64,000 nucleotides of DNA from Pseudomonas sp. NFACC02 (GTDB lineage: Bacteria; Pseudomonadota; Gammaproteobacteria; Pseudomonadales; Pseudomonadaceae). This document shows positions 18,795 to 25,971 of the stretch, piece after piece (the stretch's first letter is position 1; every line of letters begins with the position of its first letter). A program made the translations under genes and the position numbers. The notes under the pieces were generated by a model that worked only from the letters and a program-made list of their open reading frames with translations, was not told where the DNA came from and ran no database searches. Location: positions 1-64,000 of the forward strand of contig NZ_FOEO01000006.1 of NCBI RefSeq assembly GCF_900110765.1, written 5' to 3'.

Positions 18795-19556
18795 TCACAT
18801 AGCCACCTCCACCTGACCCGGGGCCACGATATTGGCCTTGATCACGCGTTTAGAATTCAGGTTTTTCACCCGTATTTGCTGGTTGAAACCGCCATCGGAC
18901 AGCGCCTCGCCCGGCATGCGCACGCTCATCGAACCACTGCGAGCACTGATCACGACCTGGTCGCCCTTGTGAACCATTTGCGGCTGTTCCAGGTGTACGG
19001 GCGTCAGAACCTGATCGATGACCGTTGGTCGGACAACTTTTTGGCCGACCGCTTGATCCAGCGAATCAAGGAAGCCTTGTCCGAGCGTCCCTACGTCACG
19101 CTCGCGCATCGCCACATCAGCTTCGGAAACGATCGCGTCGCGCTTCAGGGGGCGAACGGCAGTCACCACATTGCGAAACAAATGTACCTGGGCGGGCACG
19201 AACACCGTCCATGGAGCACTGCCTTCGCACCGCAGCTTCACGGTAACCCGGCCGATCGGGCGGGCGGGGCTTTCCAGGGACGCTGTCAAATCCTTGTCGC
19301 AATGCGGCATGCGCAGACGGGGATCAAGTTGTTTGACTTCGACCTCGTAGCGCCCCTGGGTTTGACTCGTTGCCAAATAGTCTTCCACTGTGAATTCAAG
19401 AAAGCCTTGGGTGACGCCGATAAGTTGTTCAGGCAGGGTCACGTTGTCCGCCCGGCTCAGGTCGGCGGTGCCCAGCAGACACAGTGCAGCCAGCACGCAC
19501 AAGAAATGGCGGGCTGCGGATGTCGGGCGTCGAGATACTGTCGTTTGTGTGTTCAT
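18795..19556 (-). CDS. flgA: Flagellar P-ring assembly chaperone FlgA
   Basis: A 253-residue periplasmic chaperone needed for assembly of the FlgI P-ring. It has a signal peptide (basic start, hydrophobic stretch FLCVLAALCLLG, cleavage probably after SRA near residue 36), followed by an N-terminal domain and a SAF-like domain in the C-terminal half (VRPLKRDAIVSEADV), ending in the conserved VKNLNSKRVIKANI. The assigned ATG lacks a visible Shine-Dalgarno, and a strong RpoN promoter places transcription start at about that ATG (see the promoter entry). So the gene may be leaderless, or it may start further in. It is divergent from cheV. Confidence 0.92.
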   Translation of the reverse strand: MNTQTTVSRRPTSAARHFLCVLAALCLLGTADLSRADNVTLPEQLIGVTQGFLEFTVEDYLATSQTQGRYEVEVKQLDPRLRMPHCDKDLTASLESPARPIGRVTVKLRCEGSAPWTVFVPAQVHLFRNVVTAVRPLKRDAIVSEADVAMRERDVGTLGQGFLDSLDQAVGQKVVRPTVIDQVLTPVHLEQPQMVHKGDQVVISARSGSMSVRMPGEALSDGGFNQQIRVKNLNSKRVIKANIVAPGQVEVAM

Positions 19557-19567
19557 GACGGGTAAAT

Positions 19568-19583
19568 AGCAAGGCCCGTGCCG
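19568..19583 (-). promoter_or_regulatory. RpoN (sigma54) promoter of flgA
   Basis: On the minus strand CGGCAC-GGGCC-TTGCT matches the -24/-12 consensus TGGCAC-N5-TTGCW except for the first base, with correct spacing. The predicted +1 is about 12 bases downstream of the -12 C, at about 19557, directly beside the annotated start codon. Confidence 0.72.
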
Positions 19584-19630
19584 TTTGCCATCTGGTAACG
19601 TGCAATTGGTCGTTTTGGGAGGAGTGGGGC

Positions 19631-20563
19631 ATGGCTGGCGTTTTGGATTCGGTGAACCAGCGCACTCAACTGGTAGGGCAGAACCGCCTTGAACTGCTGC
19701 TGTTCCGGCTGGACGGCAAGCAGTTGTATGGGATCAACGTGTTCAAGGTAAAAGAGGTGCTTCAGTGCCCAAAACTTACCCACATGCCCAAATCCAGTCC
19801 GATTGTGCGCGGAGTGGCAAATATTCGGGGCGGAACGATACCGATCCTCGACCTGGCAATGGCGACCGGGTCGACGCAACTGGGCAGTATCGACAACGCG
19901 TTCGTGATCATCACGGAATACAACACCAAGATTCAGGGCTTCCTGGTGCACTCGGTCGAACGCATCGTGAACATGAACTGGGAAGACATTCATCCGCCGC
20001 CCAAGGGAACCGGCCGCGATCACTACCTGACGGCGGTGACGCGAATCGACAACCAGTTGGTGGAAATCATCGACGTGGAGAAAATCCTCGCCGAAGTGGC
20101 ACCGGTGTCGGAAAACATTTCCTCGGGTGTGGTCACTGAAGATGTCGCGCACAAGGCATTGTCGCTGCGGGTACTGACGGTCGATGACTCATCGGTGGCG
20201 CGCAAGCAGGTCACGCGCTGTCTGCAAACGGTGGGCGTCGAGGTCACGGCGTTGAATGACGGTCGTCAGGCTCTCGAATTCCTGCGCAAACTGGTGGACG
20301 AGGGCAAAAAACCGGAAGAAGAGTTCTTGATGATGATCTCCGACATTGAAATGCCGGAGATGGATGGCTACACCCTGACGGCAGAGATTCGCAGTGATCC
20401 GCGCATGCAGAAGCTGCATATCGTCCTGCATACGTCGTTGTCCGGGGTATTCAACCAGGCGATGGTGAAGAAAGTAGGTGCCGATGATTTTCTGGCGAAG
20501 TTTCGGCCGGACGATCTAGCAGCTAGAGTGGTAGATCGCATCAGAGCGGCAGATATCAGCTGA
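19631..20563 (+). CDS. cheV: Chemotaxis protein CheV (CheW-receiver fusion)
   Basis: A 310-residue coupling protein. Residues about 15-165 are a CheW domain (FRLDGKQLYGINVFKVKEVL; VRGVANIRGGTIPILDL), and residues about 175-305 are a response-regulator receiver with VDDSSVARKQV, phospho-acceptor Asp in ISDIEMPEMDG near residue 238, and the conserved Lys in the C-terminal part (FLAKFRPD). It couples chemoreceptors to CheA and may act as a phosphate sink. GGGAGGAG lies just before the ATG. It precedes cheR by about 40 bases, so they form one operon. Confidence 0.95.
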   Translation: MAGVLDSVNQRTQLVGQNRLELLLFRLDGKQLYGINVFKVKEVLQCPKLTHMPKSSPIVRGVANIRGGTIPILDLAMATGSTQLGSIDNAFVIITEYNTKIQGFLVHSVERIVNMNWEDIHPPPKGTGRDHYLTAVTRIDNQLVEIIDVEKILAEVAPVSENISSGVVTEDVAHKALSLRVLTVDDSSVARKQVTRCLQTVGVEVTALNDGRQALEFLRKLVDEGKKPEEEFLMMISDIEMPEMDGYTLTAEIRSDPRMQKLHIVLHTSLSGVFNQAMVKKVGADDFLAKFRPDDLAARVVDRIRAADIS

Positions 20564-20604
20564 GGAAGGACTTCCTCAGCTGTTCACATGATTTGAGAGG
20601 CGGC

Positions 20605-21432
20605 ATGTCTACAGGTAATTTGGATTTTGAGCAGTTCCGGGTCTTCCTGGAAAAAGCCTGTGGCATTTTGCTGGGTGAAAACAAGCAGTACCTGGTCTCC
20701 AGCCGCCTGAACAAGCTGATGGAGCAGCAGGGCCTCAAGTCCCTCGGGGAGTTGATCCAGCGCATCCAGAGCCAACCACGCAGCGGCCTGCGCGAGCAGG
20801 TGGTGGACGCGATGACCACCAACGAAACCCTGTGGTTTCGCGATACCTATCCGTTCGAGGTGCTCAAGAACAAGGTGTTGCCCGAGCAGTTGAAGGCGAG
20901 TCCCGGCTTGCGTCCACGTATCTGGTCGGCGGCATGTTCATCGGGGCAGGAGCCGTATTCGCTGTCGATGTCGATCGATGAGTTCGAACGCAGCAATCCG
21001 GGTCAGTTGAAGGGCGGCGCGCAGATTGTGGCGACGGATTTGTCGGGCAGTATGTTGACCAACTGCAAGACCGGTGAATACGACAGTCTGGCGATTGGCC
21101 GCGGCTTGTCGCCGGATCGGCTGCAACGTTATTTCGACCAGAAGACGCCGGGGCGCTGGACGGTGAAGGCGCCCATCAAGAATCGTGTGGAGTTTCGTTC
21201 GTTCAACCTGCTGGACAGTTATGCGGCGTTGGGCAAGTTCGATATCGTGTTCTGTCGCAACGTGCTGATCTATTTTTCGGCCGAGGTGAAGAAGGACATT
21301 CTGCTGAGGATTCATTCGACGTTGAAACCAGGGGGGTATTTGTTCCTGGGGGCTTCGGAGGCGTTGAATGGTCTGCCGGATCATTACCAGATGGTTCAGT
21401 GCAGTCCCGGGATTATTTATCAGGCCAAGTGA
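20605..21432 (+). CDS. cheR: Chemoreceptor glutamate methyltransferase CheR
   Basis: A 275-residue CheR: N-terminal helical domain (about residues 5-75), then the SAM-dependent methyltransferase domain with WSAACSSGQEPYSLSM (SAM-binding) and FDIVFCRNVLIYF. It methylates glutamates of chemoreceptors for adaptation. The ATG at 20605 with GAGAGGCGG in front is preferred to a TTG 12 bases earlier. It is followed by an intrinsic terminator at 21454. CheV-CheR next to flgBCDE is the standard Pseudomonas arrangement. Confidence 0.95.
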   Translation: MSTGNLDFEQFRVFLEKACGILLGENKQYLVSSRLNKLMEQQGLKSLGELIQRIQSQPRSGLREQVVDAMTTNETLWFRDTYPFEVLKNKVLPEQLKASPGLRPRIWSAACSSGQEPYSLSMSIDEFERSNPGQLKGGAQIVATDLSGSMLTNCKTGEYDSLAIGRGLSPDRLQRYFDQKTPGRWTVKAPIKNRVEFRSFNLLDSYAALGKFDIVFCRNVLIYFSAEVKKDILLRIHSTLKPGGYLFLGASEALNGLPDHYQMVQCSPGIIYQAK

Positions 21433-21453
21433 TTTTCGTTGGCTGTCTGGAAG

Positions 21454-21478
21454 AACCTCGCTTTGGCGGGGTTTTTTT
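21454..21478 (+). terminator. Intrinsic terminator after cheR
   Basis: AACCTCGC (21454-21461) pairs with GCGGGGTT (21466-21473, one G-T pair) around a short loop, followed by a run of Ts to 21478. It ends the cheV-cheR transcript. Confidence 0.85.
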
Positions 21479-21540
21479 AGCGCTGAGATTTGAGTTGTTT
21501 TGGGTTTTGTGGGTGCTGGTTTTTGGGTGTGTGGTCGTTA

Positions 21541-21762
21541 TCGATGGCGATACGGATTCACCTTTCCGCCCCTCGGCGGGTCACTTTTTTCAAGAGAGCC
21601 AAAAAAGTAACCAAAAAGGCCCTGCTCCTGGCTTGGCCCTCGTTCCTCGGGTTCCCTCACTTCGGCGACGCTCCGTGGGCCCGCGCCGAACGGGCATCCA
21701 TGCCCTGACGGCGCTCTAGCGGCATCCCTGCCGCTCGGCCCACTGCGCGTCGCCTGCGTTCT
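21541..21762. repeat. Composite interspersed repeat, copy A
   Basis: Begins with TTCACCTTTCCGCCCCTC and runs through the segments AAGTAACCAAAA, GCGCCGAACGGGCATCCATG and CTCGGCCCACTGCGCG to TGCGTTC. The same sequence recurs at 21870, 28208 and 28731 in this window. The 1.25-kb region 21433-22678 between cheR and flgB holds no supported gene: it is made of these repeats, an inserted palindrome, a REPIN and an inverted repeat tail. Open frames across it are products of the repeats. Confidence 0.85.
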
Positions 21763-21866
21763 GATCGTTCCCACGCTCCGCGTGGTAACGCATCGATTGA
21801 CGCTCCGCGTCGAGTGGGACGCAGAGCGTCTTGCCATGCGTTCCCACGCAGAGCGTGGGAACGATC
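21762..21866. repeat. Palindromic element with nested inverted repeats
   Basis: Outer arms are GATCGTTCCCACGCTCCGCG on the left and its near-complement CGCAGAGCGTGGGAACGATC on the right. Inner arms are GACGCTCCGCGTC and GACGCAGAGCGTC. It is a different REP family from the GTAGGAGCG type and sits exactly at the junction of repeat copies A and B. Confidence 0.8.
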
Positions 21867-21869
21867 AAA

Positions 21870-22052
21870 AGGCCCTGCTCCTGGCTTGGCCCTCGTTCCT
21901 CGGGTTCCCTCACTTCGGCGACGCTCCGTGGGCCCGCGCCGAACGGGCATCCATGCCCTGACGGCGCTCTCGCGGCATCCATGCCGCTCGGCCCACTGCG
22001 CGACGCCTGCGTTCAGCCTGCACCCAAGTCGCGTTTTGCGGTGTTTGGACTG
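21870..22052. repeat. Composite interspersed repeat, copy B
   Basis: Nearly identical to copy A from GGCCCTGCTCCTGGCTTGGC onwards, but it lacks the first about 70 bases of A and continues beyond A's end into CAGCCTGCACCCAAGTCGCG. Copies A and B with the palindrome between them look like a partial duplication with an inserted element. Confidence 0.83.
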
Positions 22053-22099
22053 GCGAGGCAGGAAGATCAAAATCAAAAGCATCGGTTGACACGAATCCT

Positions 22100-22229
22100 G
22101 TAGGAGCGCGCTTGCCCGCGATCTGCCGCGCAGCGGTAGCAAAATCTGGCAACTCGGCTGTACCTGATACACCGCATGTATCGGATTTGCTGCCGGTTCC
22201 CGGCAGATCGCGGGCAAGCGCGCTCCTAC
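22100..22229. repeat. REPIN (inverted REP pair)
   Basis: GTAGGAGCGCGCTTGCCCGC at the left end and its exact inverse GCGGGCAAGCGCGCTCCTAC at the right end, separated by about 90 bases that themselves include partial inverted segments. This is the best-preserved copy of this REP family in the window. Confidence 0.92.
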
Positions 22230-22349
22230 AGTGAGAGTGGCGCGAGGAGTATTGATGCACCGACCAAGAAAGCGATGAGCGTTAGCTCCAGTCCGCGTTG
22301 CTCCTGTACGCGACAGTCCAGACGACACAAAACGCGACTTGGGTGCAGG
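22230..22349 (-). repeat. Inverted copy of the composite-repeat tail
   Basis: Read on the minus strand this matches the tail of the composite repeats (GGAGCTAACGCTCATCGC, and the segment CCTGCACCCAAGTCGCGTTT). The block 22314-22349 is the inverse of 22017-22052, so the REPIN at 22100-22229 is enclosed by a larger inverted repeat. Bases 22350-22616 carry a further repeat-like stretch (GGTTACTTGGGGTCTTTTCA) and no gene. Confidence 0.75.
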
Positions 22350-22616
22350 CCAAACCGGGAGCTTCAGACCCTTGGTTACTTGGGGTCTTTTCAAGTAACT
22401 CGCCGGAGGCGAAACAATTTGGCCGTTAGGCCGAATCGCGGCGATTCCGGATAGGTTCAGACTCTCAAAGGCGAAACCGCACCCACGCGCCAGCGGCAAA
22501 AAAACGGCACCCACCTTGCCGCTTGCCTCGCCATCAGCGGAAATCGCTTGCCGCTTTTCTGGCATCACCTTGGCCAATCTCCTCTGAAACCCCCGAAATA
22601 CGGGCATTCCTGAAAG

Positions 22617-22632
22617 TGGCACGGCGCTTGCT
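22617..22632 (+). promoter_or_regulatory. RpoN (sigma54) promoter of flgB
   Basis: TGGCAC-GGCGC-TTGCT is a perfect match to the -24/-12 consensus TGGCAC-N5-TTGCW. The predicted start is near 22643, giving a 36-nt leader before flgB. It should drive flgBCDE under FleQ/RpoN or FleR/RpoN control. Confidence 0.93.
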
Positions 22633-22678
22633 ATCTCTGAGTCACGAACATCTGGTCAACCGGTAAAGGTTTCCCGAC

Positions 22679-23086
22679 ATGAGCATCAGCTTCGACAAAG
22701 CACTGGGCATTCACGAAAAGGCGCTGAACTTCCGCGCCCAACGTGCCGAAGTGCTGGCCAACAACATCACCAACGCCGACACGCCTAACTACAAGGCGCG
22801 CGACCTGGACTTTTCCAAGGTGTTGGCCGCTGAAAGCGCCAGAGCCAACAACGGCACCTTCGCCCTCGATGTGACCAACAGCCGTCATATCGAGGCGCAA
22901 GGCATGACCGATGGCGACGCCAGCTTGTTGTACCGCACGCCGTCGCAGCCTTCGCTGGACCAGAACACCGTCGACTCTCAGGTCGAGAACGCCAACTACG
23001 CCGAGAACGCCATTGGCTTTCAGGCGAGTTTCACTTTGCTCAACAGTAAGTTCAAAGGGCTGGTAGCAGCCTTGCGCGGGGAGTAA
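22679..23086 (+). CDS. flgB: Flagellar basal-body rod protein FlgB
   Basis: A 135-residue rod protein with the conserved N-terminal helix and motif VLANNITNADTPNYKARDLDF and the C-terminal coiled segment around NYAENAIGFQASFTLLNSKFKG. It forms the proximal rod together with FlgC and FlgF. It is the first gene of the flgBCDE transcript, after a perfect RpoN promoter, and is separated from flgC by two bases. Confidence 0.97.
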   Translation: MSISFDKALGIHEKALNFRAQRAEVLANNITNADTPNYKARDLDFSKVLAAESARANNGTFALDVTNSRHIEAQGMTDGDASLLYRTPSQPSLDQNTVDSQVENANYAENAIGFQASFTLLNSKFKGLVAALRGE

Positions 23087-23088
23087 TC

Positions 23089-23532
23089 ATGTCTCTATCC
23101 AGTGTTTTCAATATTGCCGGTAGTGGCATGAGTGCGCAGAACACTCGCCTGAACACCGTCGCCAGTAACATCGCCAACGCCGAGACCGTCTCCTCCAGCC
23201 TGGATAAGACCTACCGTGCCCGTCACCCGGTGTTTGCCACCGTGTTTCAGGGGCAGGAGTCCGGCGGCAGTGCATCGCTGTTCGAAGATCAGGGGCAGGC
23301 CGGCACCGGTGTGCAGGTTTCCGGCATCGTTGAAGACCCTTCCAATCTGGAAGCACGTTACGAGCCAAACCATCCGGCAGCCGACAAGAACGGTTACGTC
23401 TATTACCCGAACGTCAACGTCGTCAACGAGATGGCGGACATGATTTCGGCCAGTCGTTCGTTCCAGACCAACGCGGAAGTCATGAACACTGCCAAAACAA
23501 TGATGCAGAAGGTCCTGACTCTGGGTCAGTGA
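23089..23532 (+). CDS. flgC: Flagellar basal-body rod protein FlgC
   Basis: A 147-residue rod protein. It shares the axial-protein start (IAGSGMSAQNTRLNTVASNI ANAE) and the C-terminal helix ending with FQTNAEVMNTAKTMMQKVL. GGGGAG lies before the ATG, only 2 bases after the flgB stop, so translation is coupled. It is secreted by the flagellar type III apparatus and polymerises into the proximal rod. Confidence 0.97.
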   Translation: MSLSSVFNIAGSGMSAQNTRLNTVASNIANAETVSSSLDKTYRARHPVFATVFQGQESGGSASLFEDQGQAGTGVQVSGIVEDPSNLEARYEPNHPAADKNGYVYYPNVNVVNEMADMISASRSFQTNAEVMNTAKTMMQKVLTLGQ

Positions 23533-23547
23533 TAAGGGGCGTATGCA

Positions 23548-24243
23548 ATGAGCGTGACTAACGACACTACCAGCAGCGACTACCTCAAGTCGTTGCAGAC
23601 GGTGACCTCCGGCAAGGCAGGCGACAGCGCAACGGGCGCCAGCACGCTGGGCAAGGATTCGTTCCTGCAATTGCTGGTCACCCAGATGCAGAACCAGAAC
23701 CCGCTCGATCCGCAGGACAACAGCGAGTTCGTGGCGCAGCTGGCGCAGTTCAGCAGCCTGGAAACCATGCAGAACCTGAGCTCGTCGGTCGATGCCATCG
23801 GTGGCATGTATCAGTCTTCACAGGCGCTGCAGGCGTCTTCGCTGGTCGGTCGCTCGGTGATCGTCGACAGTGGTTCGACCAACGTGGACACCAGCAAAGG
23901 CATGACCGGCCAGGTCATCCTGCCTTCCACCAGCACCGTGACCAGCGTCAATGTCTACGACAGCAACGGCACCATCGTCCGCACGATCGATCTGGGTGAG
24001 CAAAAGGCCGGCACTGCCAGCTTCACCTGGGACGGCAAGGACGATGCGGGTCAGGCGCTGGCGACCGGTAATTACAGCTTCAAAGCGTCGGGCAGCCTGG
24101 ACGGTACGAACACCGGTCTCAAGACCTACCTGCCTGCGACGGTGACCAGCGTCACCATGGGCTCGGCAGGTTCTGCCATGACGCTCAACCTGGCCAACGG
24201 CGAAAACATTGCCTTGTCCAAAGTTCAACAAATCGGAATCTAG
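23548..24243 (+). CDS. flgD: Flagellar hook assembly protein FlgD (hook cap)
   Basis: A 231-residue hook-capping protein. The N-terminal FlgD segment includes LGKDSFLQLLVTQMQNQNPL and DNSEFVAQLAQFSSLETMQN (about residues 38-85), followed by a FlgD Ig-like plus Tudor-like domain at about residues 95-225. It caps the growing hook so that FlgE subunits can be inserted, then is replaced by FlgK. AAGGGG lies upstream of the start. Confidence 0.96.
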   Translation: MSVTNDTTSSDYLKSLQTVTSGKAGDSATGASTLGKDSFLQLLVTQMQNQNPLDPQDNSEFVAQLAQFSSLETMQNLSSSVDAIGGMYQSSQALQASSLVGRSVIVDSGSTNVDTSKGMTGQVILPSTSTVTSVNVYDSNGTIVRTIDLGEQKAGTASFTWDGKDDAGQALATGNYSFKASGSLDGTNTGLKTYLPATVTSVTMGSAGSAMTLNLANGENIALSKVQQIGI

Positions 24244-24271
24244 AGCCGACTCGACGGCGCAGGAGTGATAC

Positions 24272-25594
24272 ATGTCTTTCAATATCGGTCTGAGTGGGCT
24301 CTACGCGGCAAATAAAAGTCTGGACGTGACTGGCAACAACATTGCCAACGTCGCGACCGTTGGCTTCAAGTCGTCCCGTGCGGAGTTCGCCGACCAGTAC
24401 GCGCAATCCATTCGTGGCACGTCGGGTGGCACCAGCGTCGGCAGCGGTGTGACGACTGCCGCCGTGACCCAGAACTTCACCCAGGGCGCCAAAACCACCG
24501 GCACCGGTCGTGATCTGGACCTGGCGATCAACGGCAATGGCTTCTTCATGGTCAGCAACAATGGCGAGAAGCTGTACACCCGTGCCGGTAACTTCCATAC
24601 CGACACCGCCGGCAACATCATCGACACCAACGGCAATAACCTGCAGGGTTACGGCGTGGATGCCAACGGCAATGTGAAGACGGGCGTCCTGACCAACCTC
24701 AGGGTCGATACCTCGAACATGCCGCCGAAAGCGACGGGCAGCATTACCATCAGCTCCAACCTGGACTCGTCCAAGGAAATCAACACCACGGCCGCCTTCG
24801 ATCCGGCAAAGGTCGAAACCTACGACCTGACGTACAGCACCAAGATCTATGACAGCCAGGGTAACGAGCACACGCTGGATCAGTATTTCCGGAAGACGGG
24901 ACTCAATACCTGGGACATGTACAGCCTGGTGGACGGTCGCAGCATTAATGATCCGACTAAGACCACGCCAGACGTGACCAATCTGACGTTCGATTCGGCA
25001 GGCAACATCGTGACGACTCCGGCGCCGACATCGACGGCCAATATGGTGGTGAACGCCGACGGCACCTTCACCATTGCCAACTGGGTTCCTGGGCAGAGCA
25101 AGGCCGTGGGTTCGACTACCACCTGGGCGGCAAACGGTGCAGCAGCAGCGCCTGGCGGCATGAAGCTGGACATGTTGGCGACCACGCAGACCAATGCGGC
25201 GGGCGGTGCGATCGCAAAAAATCAGGACGGTAACTACACCGGTCAGATCAGCGCGATGAACGTCGACGCCAGCGGTAATCTGTTCGCCACCTATACCAAC
25301 GGCCAGTCGCGGACCATCGGCCAGGTGGCACTGACCACCTTCGCCAACGTCCAGGGACTGTCCCCGGCGGGCGGTACCATGTGGCGTGAAACCTACGCTT
25401 CGGGCATCCCGGTCACGGGTGCGCCAGAGACCGGTACGCTGGGTGACATTACCGGTTCGGCGCTGGAAGAATCCAACGTTGACCTGACCACCGAGCTCGT
25501 CGAACTGATCAAGGCGCAGAGTAACTATCAGGCGAACGCGAAGACTATTTCGACTGAAAGCACCATCATGCAGACCACGATTCAGATGACCTGA
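24272..25594 (+). CDS. flgE: Flagellar hook protein FlgE
   Basis: A 440-residue hook protein of ordinary length. The N-terminal axial motif VTGNNIANVATVGFKSSRAE and the C-terminal TELVELIKAQSNYQANAKTI are present; the central FlaE-like hook domains occupy about residues 150-370, including QYFRKTGLNTWDMYSLVDG. AGGAGT precedes the ATG. It is the last gene of the flgBCDE transcript, which ends at the terminator 20 bases downstream. It is paralogous to the 603-residue protein encoded next. Confidence 0.95.
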   Translation: MSFNIGLSGLYAANKSLDVTGNNIANVATVGFKSSRAEFADQYAQSIRGTSGGTSVGSGVTTAAVTQNFTQGAKTTGTGRDLDLAINGNGFFMVSNNGEKLYTRAGNFHTDTAGNIIDTNGNNLQGYGVDANGNVKTGVLTNLRVDTSNMPPKATGSITISSNLDSSKEINTTAAFDPAKVETYDLTYSTKIYDSQGNEHTLDQYFRKTGLNTWDMYSLVDGRSINDPTKTTPDVTNLTFDSAGNIVTTPAPTSTANMVVNADGTFTIANWVPGQSKAVGSTTTWAANGAAAAPGGMKLDMLATTQTNAAGGAIAKNQDGNYTGQISAMNVDASGNLFATYTNGQSRTIGQVALTTFANVQGLSPAGGTMWRETYASGIPVTGAPETGTLGDITGSALEESNVDLTTELVELIKAQSNYQANAKTISTESTIMQTTIQMT

Positions 25595-25613
25595 TAACGG
25601 TTCGTTGTTATTG

Positions 25614-25640
25614 AGCCCCTCTTTGGAGGGGCTTTTTTTT
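25614..25640 (+). terminator. Intrinsic terminator after flgE
   Basis: AGCCCCTC (25614-25621) pairs with GAGGGGCT (25626-25633), a 4-nt loop, and eight Ts. It separates flgBCDE from the second hook-like gene. Confidence 0.93.
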
Positions 25641-25971
25641 GCTTTTCGAAGCTGAATCCGGTTCGGCCTTCAGGACACACCAAACCATCCGCGTCTTCCC
25701 AGCTGGCGGAGATGCACACCCTACGCGTTAATGCGCAGACCACCGCCGGGAATCTTCACCCGAATCAAAGCAGCACCGCCGCCATATCCGGTACAAAAAA
25801 CAACAAGAGTCATCCCACTCTCTTCTTGGAAATTTCCTACTTCCGTTGATGCGAGACTCGAATTCGCTGACCCATAAGTGCGGTTGAACGCTCGCTTTTG
25901 ATCGCATTTGTGTGTCGGCGAAAACCCATGCATTGACGGACGTGCCGTGAATAACGGCTCAGGGAGAGTTC
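25641..25971. other. Intergenic region before the second hook-like gene
   Basis: About 330 bases. I found no convincing RpoN or FliA promoter for the downstream gene; a stretch ending GGCGAAAA near 25917 resembles a FliA -10 but has no matching -35. On the minus strand a 30-codon frame beginning MTLVVFCTGYGGG (about 25814 to 25721) has an AAGAGAG in front of its ATG; it could be a small peptide gene or a remnant, but there is no family evidence. Confidence 0.4.

Noticed and set aside
19561..19630. FliA promoter for cheV (TAAATAGC ... GCCGTTTG)
   Set aside because: The spacer is two bases too short and both elements are weak; the same bases are better explained as the flgA RpoN site on the other strand.
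21657..22622. Long minus-strand open frame (321 codons) between cheR and flgB
   Set aside because: It runs through the palindromic repeats, has Arg/Ala-rich, repetitive translation without family character, and the repeat copies elsewhere give similar frames in several phases.
25870..25925. Possible FliA promoter for the large hook gene
   Set aside because: GGCGAAAA resembles a -10 element, but the region at the right distance (TTGATCGC) does not match a FliA -35.
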